Assembly: GCF_021018895.1 (NCBI RefSeq)
Contig: NC_079376.1
Span: forward strand, 22,997,501 to 23,061,500
Direction: 5' to 3'
Origin: Seriola aureovittata
Taxonomy: Eukaryota; Chordata; Actinopteri; Carangiformes; Carangidae
DNA length: 64,000 nucleotides
Each line of letters begins with the position of its first letter. Position 1 is the stretch's first letter. The notes below the pieces were generated by a model. It saw nothing but the letters and a program-made list of their open reading frames with translations. It was not told the DNA's origin and made no database searches. Shown one piece after another: positions 34,275-44,460 of the stretch. Position numbers and translations under genes: made by a program.

Positions 34275-34545
34275 TATAGCGGGTCGTCCACTAATTGAAA
34301 GATCTGTGACTCGATCCCCGGCTCCTCCAGTCCGCATGTCAAAGTGTCATTGGGCAAGATACTGAACCACAAATGTCTTCCACTGATGTACACAATGTGT
34401 AACACACATTGTGTACATCAGTGGAAGACACAATGATGTGTGTGTGTTAGGAAAATGCTATGTATAGAACAAGCGCTATATACAAGTGTGTGTGAATGTG
34501 ACCTGGAGTGGTAACAAGAAAAGTGCTGTATAAATGCAGACACAC
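34275..34545 (+). mobile_element. tRNA-derived SINE, copy 2, with internal palindrome
   Basis: The head GGTATAGCGGGTCGTCCACT and GTGACTCGATCCCCGGCTCC resemble A- and B-box regions of a tRNA-derived promoter. CCTCCAGTCCGCATGTCAAA and GGGCAAGATACTGAACCACA follow, as in the copy at 12400-12640. The tail has AAAAGTGCTGTATAAATGCA. The middle of the body is replaced by a perfect inverted repeat (34375-34429). Confidence 0.7.
34375..34429. repeat. Perfect 26-bp inverted repeat, 3-nt loop
   Basis: The left arm 34375-34400 starts GTCTTCCACTGATGTACACA. The right arm 34404-34429 is its exact reverse complement and ends GTGGAAGAC. The three bases between are AAC. It lies inside SINE copy 2. Confidence 0.97.
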
Positions 34546-35737
34546 ACACACGCACACACACATACACACACACAAAACCGAAACAGAACAAAGCTAACAA
34601 AAAACAATAAAAACAGATCTGACACAGTGATGGAGGAGGGGGTCTTGGGCCCCAGGGCCTGTCTAGTTGCTAATCTATAATCACCTGACAGAAAATTGAT
34701 ATTGGATGAATAAACAGATTTTGTTCAAAGAATAGAATTTTAAAAGCTCAGTGCCAGTGTTTAATTGTTTATTCTCATCTACATATGGTAGCTATGGTAC
34801 AGTTAAGTTTAGGTGTAGTTATTATTGAAAATCAACTATTGGTAAATCAAGGTTGGGCATGTCAAACGCCAACAAGTTTGGTAATATTCTATTTTTTTTT
34901 CTCATCAAATCCCATGGAACGACCAGAGCCAACATGGAGTTAGTCCATCTCGAAATACTAGGCGACCTCCCTGCTCGGTCTGTGACAGTCAGCTCCCGGA
35001 CCATTCATTTCTTCTGAAGACATACATCTTCCAAATTCCTAAATGGCTGACCAAAATATAATTCAAACAGGAAAACAATCATCAAGTGCATTTATTATGA
35101 CTATCTTCAGCTGCAAATTAATACACAATTAGTGCAGTAATACATATATTGGTTTTGGACAACCATGATATTCAGGCTTTCCCGTGACAGTCAGACACAC
35201 TACATGATAATCCACCATCCCATCCATACTTTCTGTCTCACTAAATACAAAGTGGGCAGAGTGCCCTCTGCTTTGGCAGTAGAAGCTGGCACTGGATGGT
35301 ATCTGAGAACTGTCCACTATGATTGTAATTCCTGAGGAAACTCTACTGACCTTCTGCAGTAAAATTTCTTGATTGATTTTGGAATGAGAGTTAGCCTAGT
35401 GGGCAAAGAAATTAATTCATCTTGGTTGAGCAGGAACCTCAGCACGCATCGATCAATATGTCTTCCGGTACCGCACTCCACCGGTCTATGTGAAGGAAGA
35501 CCCACGTTGCACCTTCTTCTACTTCTGTGTGCTTCAATTTAAGGGTTAACCTGCAGCGGCGGTGAACATTTGATAGATATGCTACTCAAGAGCCTTGACT
35601 GAGCTTCATTGGCATGTTGAACACGGCACCTTTGAGAACGCGCTGTTCCTGCACTGCAAACACAAAGACTGATGCATTCTCTCTCAACTCATGCACATAG
35701 TCCATCACACACTCGCACAAGAGCAATACACACACAC

Positions 35738-35768
<31 letters not shown>

Positions 35769-35870
35769 GGGCAAGTTTTAGATGTGCACATGTGCACCTA
35801 CAGATTCCAAACACATGGCCTGAACGTACAGAGATGTTGGCCGTCATATGTCATATACCCACCTACACTG
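34546..35870. other. Unique sequence with a (TA)n run
   Basis: (TA)n at about 35744-35768. No gene or repeat family is supported in the rest. Confidence 0.45.
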
Positions 35871-36088
35871 TCTATGTTCCCACAGCCCTATGTTCCCACA
35901 GCCCTAACCCTAACCCTAACCCTAATTTTCAAAAATTTCTGTAAAAAAAAAGTTCTAAGAAATGTGGGAACATAGGGCTGACCCCAATTTGACAACACGT
36001 GCTGCAAATACTCTCAACACAACAGAAGTGTTTCCAGCAGACACAAATGAAGGCGTAGTCCAACCCGTGGCCCTTCGTTGCATGCCAT

Positions 36089-36126
<38 letters not shown>

Positions 36127-36331
36127 ACTCTCCGAATCAAGGCAAAAAAATAACTAAAAAAATAATAAACTGATGAACATTGCTGGGACACACTTGTTGT
36201 TTGAATGCCCAGTTGTGACATTTAAGGTTAAAAGCTTTGAACAACAAGTGCGTCCCAGCCGGGTTCATCACTTTTTAGTATCCCCTGGAAACACTTCCGT
36301 TGTGTTGTGAGTATTTGCAGCTCAAATTGAT
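35871..36331. repeat. Nested inverted repeats with telomere-like array
   Basis: Three inverted pairs. CAGCCCTATGTTCCCACA (35883-35900) pairs exactly with 35963-35980 and is itself part of a tandem 17-bp duplication. GCTGCAAATACTC...GTGTTTCCAG (about 36001-36035) pairs with CTGGAAACAC...GAGTATTTGCAGC (about 36283-36321). The block near 36168-36203 (GATGAACATTGCTGGGAC) pairs with 36235-36273 (GTCCCAGCCGGGTTCATC). Four CCCTAA units stand at 35902-35925, inside the first hairpin. A (CT)n run at 36094-36120 lies between arms. Confidence 0.75.
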
Positions 36332-36506
36332 GAAGATGTTTTCCGTGTTTTGTCTGTTTGCATGTGTTTTCTTAAGTAGTGATGTAACGTTACAGCCGGG
36401 ACCAACACAGACTTCGGGCATTCCGACGAGGCGCCAGTGTCTTCATTATGCATGCACAAGCAATGGCACCCAGCCACAAGATTCCTTTTCAATCACAAAA
36501 CCATAA
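36330..36506 (+). CDS. Short hypothetical ORF with hydrophobic start
   Basis: A 58-codon frame starting MKMFSVFCLFACVFLSSDVT and going on to LQPGPTQTSG. I do not recognise the product. The N-terminus looks like a signal peptide. The SSDVTLQPGP stretch also resembles the (S)GDVxxNPGP 2A-like motif found near the start of some LINE ORF2 proteins, but its Asn is replaced by Gln. It begins at the edge of the nested inverted repeats, so a transposon origin is at least as likely as a host gene. No splice or polyadenylation evidence. Confidence 0.2.
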   Translation: MKMFSVFCLFACVFLSSDVTLQPGPTQTSGIPTRRQCLHYACTSNGTQPQDSFSITKP

Positions 36507-36925
36507 CACTATCTTCTGTGGGTGGGAGGGAAGCAAATAATGTAACGCTGAATTGAGAAACAAAGGAATCGGGTGACAGTGTTGTTTGTAACACAGAATA
36601 TCATATCACCAAAGAATTTAATGAGCGGCCAGCAGAGAGAGATATGTGAGATACAGCATGTCTTGCTTAGATCACTGCCTCGCTGCTACATGCAGTGAAT
36701 GAGGATGATAAATTACCCGATTTGACAATAGAGGGTGTAACCACTATCATCCATATCTCAATAACTTAACAAGGGTTATCATGTGCTGTTGTGGTGAAAG
36801 CGATTGTAGGGGTGGGGTTGGTGCTGTACAGTGTGTGCCTGTTGTGTGATTTCACATGAGTGTGTCTGTGCTGTTTGTTTTTTTGCACTAGCTCAAGTAT
36901 GTGTGAAATGTTGTGTATTTGTATG

Positions 36926-36926
36926 T

Positions 36927-36957
<31 letters not shown>

Positions 36958-37072
36958 AGTCACACTCCAGCTGCCAATACAGAGGATCAACAGTGTGTGT
37001 ACGTGTGTGCGTGTGTGTGTGTGTGTGTACGTATGTGTGTGTGTGTGTGTGTGTGCATGTGTGTGTGCGTGG
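36926..37072. repeat. (TG)n microsatellite pair
   Basis: TG arrays at about 36926-36958 and 36991-37072, the second imperfect with TACG and TGCG variants. 36507-36925 holds no supported feature. Confidence 0.9.
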
Positions 37073-38109
37073 AGCAGAGTGAGATTGTAGCCCCCACTAA
37101 CAAGCCATTACAATCCTATTGATTTCTCATTAAAGCCCTGGTTAAAAATACAGGCTGATGTTGCTGTAGAGGGAAAAGCAGACGGTGCGTGTGTCATCCA
37201 CCTGAGGACTGAAGACGTGAACTGTGCACGTGTTCAGGCCAGTGACTACACAGCTGAAAATATGAACACACACACACGGATCAGGACTGCGCACACATAC
37301 CTGTAGGCGCACACACACCACAAACATGACGCGCATTCACAACTGTCAGCACACACATACGCACACAGTCCAGCCTTTGTATGATGTGTGACTGAGCGCC
37401 CCCCCCCCTTCTTTTTTTTTTAATTAAAGCATGCAGTAAGTGTGAAATTAACTCTCTCCTACACCAGGCCTGACAGCTCTGAGTGGGAGGAGGGAGAATC
37501 GAATGCCTTTGTCTCCACACATAATTAGAGAGATGGAAAGAAAGAGAGGGGTAAAGGGAGGAAGAAAAGAAGAAAGCAAAAAAAGAAAGACCAGCCAGTC
37601 GACCACAATGAGAAACCAGCAGTGAGACGGAAGAGATAAAAGAAAGACAGGCTGGAGAGAGGAGGAGAGGAGGAGAGGAGGGCTCCAAAGATGATAAAGT
37701 GGAGGGAGGAAGATAAAGTAAGATAGAGAGTCAGATCAAGGGAGAGAGAGATTTAGGGAGGGGAGGGGAGGGGTTGGGGGGTGGAAGGATGGAATAAAAA
37801 GAAGAGAAGGGAACATTGGAGAAAGAAAGAAAGAAAGACAGGTAGGGTATGTGGAGAGGTGCTGTAGTCATTACCACCTGTAAAAAAAGCTCATCCTCTC
37901 ATGCCTGGGGATAATTTGATGATCCACCACCACACTGCCTTGTTCTGCAGTAAGAGCGAGAACCACAAGAGAGAAAACCACAGAGCAAGAAAAGAACAGA
38001 GAGGAAAGAGGGAGAGGTAGCGAGAGTAGCGACGGGCTTGATAGATGGTACAATTTGGAAAAGGAGAGAGGCAGGGAGTCTTATAAGTTTAAGAATTGAT
38101 GAAGACAAA
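37073..38109. other. Purine-rich tract and unique sequence
   Basis: The plus strand from about 37480 to 38030 is GA-rich. The Ser/Leu/Phe-rich minus-strand frames over it (for example 37281-37688) follow from that composition. 37757-37783 has four or more close G runs (GGGAGGGGAGGGGAGGGG), a potential G-quadruplex. No gene is supported. Confidence 0.5.
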
Positions 38110-38250
38110 ATGGGCCTGGGTAGCAGGGGTAATAACTTGTGGGGCGTCATGCTGCTCCTTATGGGCCATGTCCCGGCTCGGCCCGTCTCTGATGGACGGT
38201 TTCCCCACCTTCCTCCGTCCGGCTGCACCTCCTCTCCGCAGCTGAAATGA
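38110..38250 (+). CDS. Candidate short ORF with signal-peptide-like start
   Basis: A 46-codon frame beginning MGLGSRGNNLWGVMLLLMGH and then VPARPVSDGRFP. The ATG has A at -3 and G at +4 (a good vertebrate start context), and residues 9-18 form a hydrophobic core with a small-residue region after it. It could be a first coding exon or chance. There is no clear consensus splice donor inside the frame and no downstream exon recognised, so confidence is low. 38251-39200 next to it holds a short (AGGGTC)n tandem at about 38914-38942 and otherwise nothing supported. Confidence 0.2.
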   Translation: MGLGSRGNNLWGVMLLLMGHVPARPVSDGRFPHLPPSGCTSSPQLK

Positions 38251-39200
38251 GAAAAGGGAGGAGCATCGCGCTCGTCTAAAGGGGGAGAAATGGCTGGGTG
38301 CGGGTGTGGTGAAAAGGTAATCAGCTGCGGCGCTGTGAGCTGCCACCGTGACCCATTTGTCTTCGTGATTTGAGCCTTAAATCGGACCCTGATACTTGGG
38401 AACTTCTAAAGTGGCGTCTTCCACTCCAAAACACTGAGGGGTACAGTGAGAGCACTGGTCATCAAGCACAGCACTTATCCTTACTTTATGTAGCATGAGA
38501 TAAACAAACCAAGTGATGCAGTACATCTCACTGTTGAAGGCGTAATAAATCAAAGGACATTCAATCAAGAATAACCTCTGGAGAACTTGAACATTACCAT
38601 TTCTCTGACTTTAAAGAGCAACTTATTACCAGCGAAAATATTTACCAGCTGCAAAAGTGTGGCTGGTAAGTATTTGTTTGTGTGTGTGTGTGTGTGTGTG
38701 TGGAGACACAACCATGGACGCCGCATTGGTCACTTCAGCCTGTTGCTGTGATATGTCAACGTCGCCAACGTATTGGATTGGAAAAATGAAGGTGGAGTTC
38801 AAAGAATGGCGTGGTCCAACCCGTTAGTACCAAGTGTGTGTGTAATAATACATACTGAGTACTTCTCCAGTGAGTGAACTTCTCACCTTGCACAGGTGAT
38901 GGAGAAGTGGACTTCAGGGTTCAGGGTCAGGGTCAGGGTCAGTTCACCATGACAACATTGCTGGGTGTAGTTGCAGGTGAAACAAACCAGATACACTGAT
39001 GCTCAGGTATTAAGTTACTCTTTACATTAAATCTTTGTACTTACATTTATCTGCCTCCTGCAGCGCATGGATTGATTTTACACATGTAAACATGCAGTAT
39101 AGAGCTATTAGATTTGTTGTTATTGTTTGTTTTCTCCTGCAACTTGAGTCTCATTTTTGTATTTTTTTTTTATATATAGTTATAGATATTGTTTTTCGGG

Positions 39201-39680
39201 TTGTCCATCTGTCCGTCCATCCCATTCTTGTGGACACGATATCTCAGTGGCGCTTTGACGGAACTTCTTCAAATTTGGCACAAATTTCCACTTGGACTCA
39301 AGGATGAACTGATTTGATTTTTTCTGGCCGAAAGTCAAGGTCATGGTGACTTCACATTCTTGTGAATGCAATATCAGGAACGCCCAGAGGGAATTTCATT
39401 ACTTCTAGTACATGGTGACCTCACAAAACATGATTTTGGCAATAACTCACAACTAATAACATTAATACTACACTGATTATGACACAGTTTAACTCAAATG
39501 TCTATAAGTGAAGACATTTTATATCCAAATGGTTGAAGGTCAACTTCACTGTGTCATCGTAATGTTCTGCAAAAACACCTCTGGTCATTATTCAATGCTC
39601 TTAACTGAAGAAGCAGAGACTAGGACCATACTTCCTGACTTGGCTGAATGATGCAGGCATACAACCACGAGGAGGTGATT
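39201..39680 (+). repeat. Dispersed repeat D, copy 1
   Basis: Reads GTCCGTCCATCCCATTCTTG, GATATCTCAGTGGCGCTTTG, TTGGCACAAATTTCCACTTG, GACTCAAGGATGAACTGAT, GTCAAGGTCATGGTGAC and, further on, GACATTTTATATCCAAATGG and AGGTCAACTTCACTGTGTCA. This word order is familiar from many fish genomes. Related reversed segments are at 48960-49220 and 52395-52560. The family class is unclear to me. Confidence 0.6.
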
Positions 39681-39978
39681 GGATTTTTTCCAGTTTATGA
39701 TAAAATTCTACTCACAAAACTAACTGTTGAGCTCTGGGAACATCACTACAACAAAGTTTGACAGGGCAAGGAAACACAAGCCATAAGCTGTTTATCCAGA
39801 TTGCCTAAGTAGACAGCCTGTAAGACCAACAGTTGACTGTACCATAATGTGACATGTAGTATCATAAGTCACTGAACCAGTAATTCAGTGTATGAACTCT
39901 GATTGACTAGTCTTGGTCATAATTTTACAAATTGAGTTTTCAGGTCACCAGGTTTTCCAGGGCACATTTGAACCTGCA

Positions 39979-40085
<107 letters not shown>

Positions 40086-40178
40086 CAGAGTCACACAGTT
40101 TTTTGCCAATCACTCTCCAGGTAGATTGCTAGTTGGGAGCGTGAAGGATAAAAGTGGCAGGTATGGGTGTCATATGGT

Positions 40179-40180
<2 letters not shown>

Positions 40181-40212
<32 letters not shown>

Positions 40213-40291
40213 AAGATGTCAACAGTAATCCCAAGTGGATAGCTCGCCCCTGAGGGCATCCTGCCCTGCGGATAGAGACAGAGGGGGGAGG

Positions 40292-40324
<33 letters not shown>
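40181..40324. repeat. Two (GA)n microsatellites
   Basis: (GA)n at about 40181-40210 and 40295-40324, separated by unique sequence. Confidence 0.93.
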
Positions 40325-40327
<3 letters not shown>

Positions 40328-41640
40328 CTCACACACGGCCGCATGGATAGAGTAACTATCCACCATCAAGCAGCTCTTACCTTCAACACAATATCTGCTA
40401 CCTGAAGCATGTGACACACCTCAAGATTAGGATTTCAAAGACACACAGATTATCTTTGACTCAACACCAACACTGTGTGACAGGGAGACAAAACAGAAAT
40501 GGCCTTGATCATTTTAATGCAATTTACATGTAAAATACAACAAAACTGAAGAAAAATGTTACATTTATTGAGTGAACTGAGTTGATAATAAAATAATTCT
40601 CTCCCACAGCAAACCGCTCTATTTGACACCCGTTTGGACATTTATTCATTTGTTATTACTTCTCCTGCACAAACAGGATTACCAGCTAATATTGATGCAA
40701 AAAAATATTTTTTTTAGCGTACACCTGAAAGATTTACATGGGTAATATCTTGCATTAATCTCCCACACATTCCTTGCTGATTGCCTATAAAAGCAACCAC
40801 AGCCTGTGATAATGTTAATGTTAATGTCATCTTACATCTTTTATATATATATATACACATGTCAGTGCGCAGGTGTGTTGGTGGTTTGTCTCAGCTTTTA
40901 GTTTTCAGTGAAATTCTGGACACATTTACTTCATAATGTTTTTCCTCCCTTGTGCTACTACATAACCAGCAGACATATCACTATTAAAATGCAAGATGCT
41001 GCTTATTACTGTAACAGGTGAAGCAGCTTCAGAGAAAGAAATGTTTCGGGTGGCAGAGGATGTAGTTCGACTAATCAGGAGCATATGATGAATGTTTATG
41101 GAGATGCACAGAGGCTGTTGAAGAATAAGACTTCCTAAAAAAAAAATAATTATGTCATTTTTCCATTAGTCTTTTTTTATGTTTTTATTTTGTAAGGATG
41201 AAAATGTATATATATTTCAGCACAGTTTTACTTCTCTAGGGTTCCTTTTCATTTTGTTTCAGCTTTCAGCATGAGGCATCATCTGTCTGCATGCAAGACT
41301 TTCACAAAAGGTGCATTGTGCAGAAATGTTGTTTTCACAGGCATCTATAGACGAGTAACATTCATATATAATGGGTGTTATCAATCAGACCAGAAAATTG
41401 ACAACTTATTTTGAACATTCATTTTGAACGTATGTAATTACAAGCATCTTGGACAGTTTCTGTGAGACATTTTGTTTATTTAGTAATATGTTTTTTGGCC
41501 CTATTATTTCAGCAGCTGTCGATGTTTTACACTAATGGGACCACTGATAAACAAGAGTAATAATGTGTTTTATGAAGGAAACTGAGGAACAAAAGCCTCG
41601 ACACAATATTCAGCCAGGAGAAGAAAAAAAAAATATATAT
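40325..41640. other. AT-rich unique sequence
   Basis: Small TA runs near 40843 and 41632. No gene or repeat family is supported. Confidence 0.45.
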
Positions 41641-42250
41641 ATTGAGCCTCACAATGAATTTTGGTCAACTTGTCGATCCGCTCCGAGTCAGCCACTTAAA
41701 CTGTCTAAAGTGTGAAAGGAGGACTGTCAAAGTGTTGAGAGGAAAATCAACTGGTGACTCGGCTGCGCACTACACTGTCACTGATCCCAGAGTGTCTGTC
41801 CAACCCCACGCCGCTCTCTCTGTCATGTTTACAACATCCCAGCCCTCGGCGTCAACATCCACCCAGTCTTGCCAATAGCGTCCTGTCCGAGTCGTCCATC
41901 AAAACGCCTGCCTGGCTCCGCCCCCTTTCCCTTCCATTAGCTGCACACAAACCCCCAGGCGACTCTGCGGGACCAGACAGCCCGCCTCGGCCCCTGGCTC
42001 CGGCTATCGATTGGTTCTTACGGTAATGGGCGTCTGTCTCCCTATTGTCTAATTGGCTAAGTGATGGGATTGATCCTCAGATTGTTCACTAAGTTCATTT
42101 GCTGCAGCCAAAGTCAAGACCAGCAAGTGGACTGCATCGCATGTTCGGAGCTGCTGGGAGCTGTGCAAGACATTCAGTGTAATGGCTCTGTAATTGATCA
42201 ACTGGTGATGGTGGGTGGGGCTGGATGCATTAGTGCTGGAGGATGTTAAG
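41641..42250. promoter_or_regulatory. GC-rich patch with CCAAT-like and GC-box words
   Basis: Base composition rises here compared with the AT-rich sides. CCAATAGCG (about 41872), GCTCCGCCCCCTTTCC (about 41915), ATCGATTGGTT (about 42006) and CTAATTGGCTAA (about 42049) are arranged within 200 bp, as in many vertebrate promoters or conserved enhancers. No transcription start, first exon or gene on either side can be shown. Confidence 0.25.
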
Positions 42251-43055
42251 AGAATGTTGATTAAGGCTCATTATGGCCATCATTATGTGATAATCGATCA
42301 AGGTGCACGTGTTGTATACTGTCTGATGTGTTCTCTTTGGAACAAACCTTTTAAGTGATGTCTTGTCTGCAGAATCACTGATCTCCAGGCAGTTCTCTTT
42401 CTCTCTGTCAGGTTGTAATGAAAGATGCTGTCGAAGAGGGCTGGGTGAGGATCCCACATCAGTTCTCATAGATGTTGAAAAAGCCATATATCTGGGGGAA
42501 AACATCAAACCTCCTAAATGACTAAAGATCAATATAAGTCATTCGATATCTTGCACCCAGACGGAATTTTATCCAGCTACACATTTCAACTTCATCAAGG
42601 AAAAATCTATTTATAGTGAAGCGTAAACAGGTATTTTCTCCTCTCACTTACAAGCAGAGCTTCAGAGCTCTTTTCTTAACTTTTTCATAATCTATTTACA
42701 CAAACATTTAAGCAATACGGTGGCGTACACATGGCATTTTATCTTATCTCAAGTCAAAACTGTGAGTATGGGCTGCGAGCGGCCGGCAGCCTCCCAACTC
42801 CCGTCCCAGTAGTAATAAGACATACTTAATTTCGTATCTGAGTCTCACCTTGCTACTCCCACTCTTTTCTTATTGTTCCTCTCTCCCCTACACTGAGTGG
42901 GCAGGGAGAGAGCGAGGTAGACAGACAGTTAGGGAGAGAGAAAGAGAGAGAGAGGCTTAGAAACACACAAACGTGCGCATGAATCCGCACCACTTCCAGT
43001 ATCCTCAGCACAGCACATACAGCCACTGATTAAACACAGGATTAACACCTCACAC

Positions 43056-43098
<43 letters not shown>

Positions 43099-44416
43099 TC
43101 CACACCTATCATCATGCATGCACACCTGCCAGCAGCTTGTACAGCCCTCCACTGCCACCACTATGTGTTATCTTCCTCCCATATGTGTACCTCAGGGCCC
43201 TACCCTGTCTCTGTAATAGACTGTCTCGCTCGGTACCACAGAGTCTCTGCACTGTGCTGGAGGGAATATGCATGTGAGCGTGTGTGTGAGTGTGTGTGTG
43301 TGTGTGTGTGTTTACGTGGAGGTGTGTGAAGAGGGTCGAGGCCACTTTTTTGTCATGCCTGCCACTCTCCCATAAAACAATTAAATCAAAAATCCTACCC
43401 CACCCTACCCTACCGCAGTGGCCCGCAGTGACAGCAGCACACTCAATGTGTGTGTGAGTGTATGTGTGCGTGTTTGTGAATATGCATGAATTCGTATCCA
43501 GTCGACGCCAGCTGTGTGTGTGTGTGTGTGTGTATGTGTGTGTGTGTGTGTGTGTTTGAGAGCGCCTGCATTCTCCGCCATTAGCCCCCCCCCCCCCCCC
43601 CCCCCATCAGCCTCATTATGAGTCATGACTCATCGAGACGATGTTAAACTCCCTCTGAATAAGCTTCATTCATATTCAGGTGAACGCTGCACGTCTACAG
43701 TATGATCCCTCTCTGTCACACACAGATGGCAGCCATATCGAAAAGAGTTCAGTGTCCCTGACCACATTAATCCGCCGGTATCCTGTGTAGGCGACAGACC
43801 GGGATCCCAAAACCAGACAGGCAACACCGTGCATGTCACTTCGCTATCAGTCCCATCTGAAATGTTTAGCCTGGAGGGTGAAGATTTCCACACGTGGAGG
43901 AGAAAGGAAGCGCTAGGAACAGGGGGACGAGGGGGAGTGTGGTACGTGGTGGTGAAGGGAAAGAGAGAGATGAGAAGAAGGTAGAGAGATGGAGAGAACA
44001 GGGAGAAGGAGGATGACGCTAAAAGAGGAGACAGTGATACAGAGATACGTCGTCACAGAGGAAAAAGGTTAATCCATTTAACATGCTGCATATGATCCCA
44101 TAAGCTGCGCAGCAACGATGCTATCTTCAGAATCCTGCACATACCCTTTAGGCAACGTTGTTTATACAACACAAAAATTACCCTCCTGAACGCACAATGC
44201 ATGTCGCTGCTGAGGTCAGCACATTGATGAGAGCATGAGATTGGCACAATTAGACAAAGTGAATTAAAAGCCCTGAAATGGCTTTTGTTTAGGCTGCAAT
44301 GAGTCCCATGATGCTGCAGAGGAGCACAAACAGCCGCAGCATGGATTAAAAGGAAGGTAAAGCTGGAGAACACATGATTTACCAAGACAAGGAGGGATGA
44401 TGAGTGTTAACGGTGA

Positions 44417-44460
<44 letters not shown>

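Noticed and set aside
34275..34345. A functional tRNA gene from the A/B-box-like words
   Set aside because: The words sit in a decayed SINE head. A cloverleaf with proper acceptor and anticodon stems cannot be drawn.
35902..35925. Chromosome-end or chromosome-fusion signal from CCCTAA units
   Set aside because: Only four units, enclosed by an inverted repeat. Too short to indicate a telomere or fusion scar.
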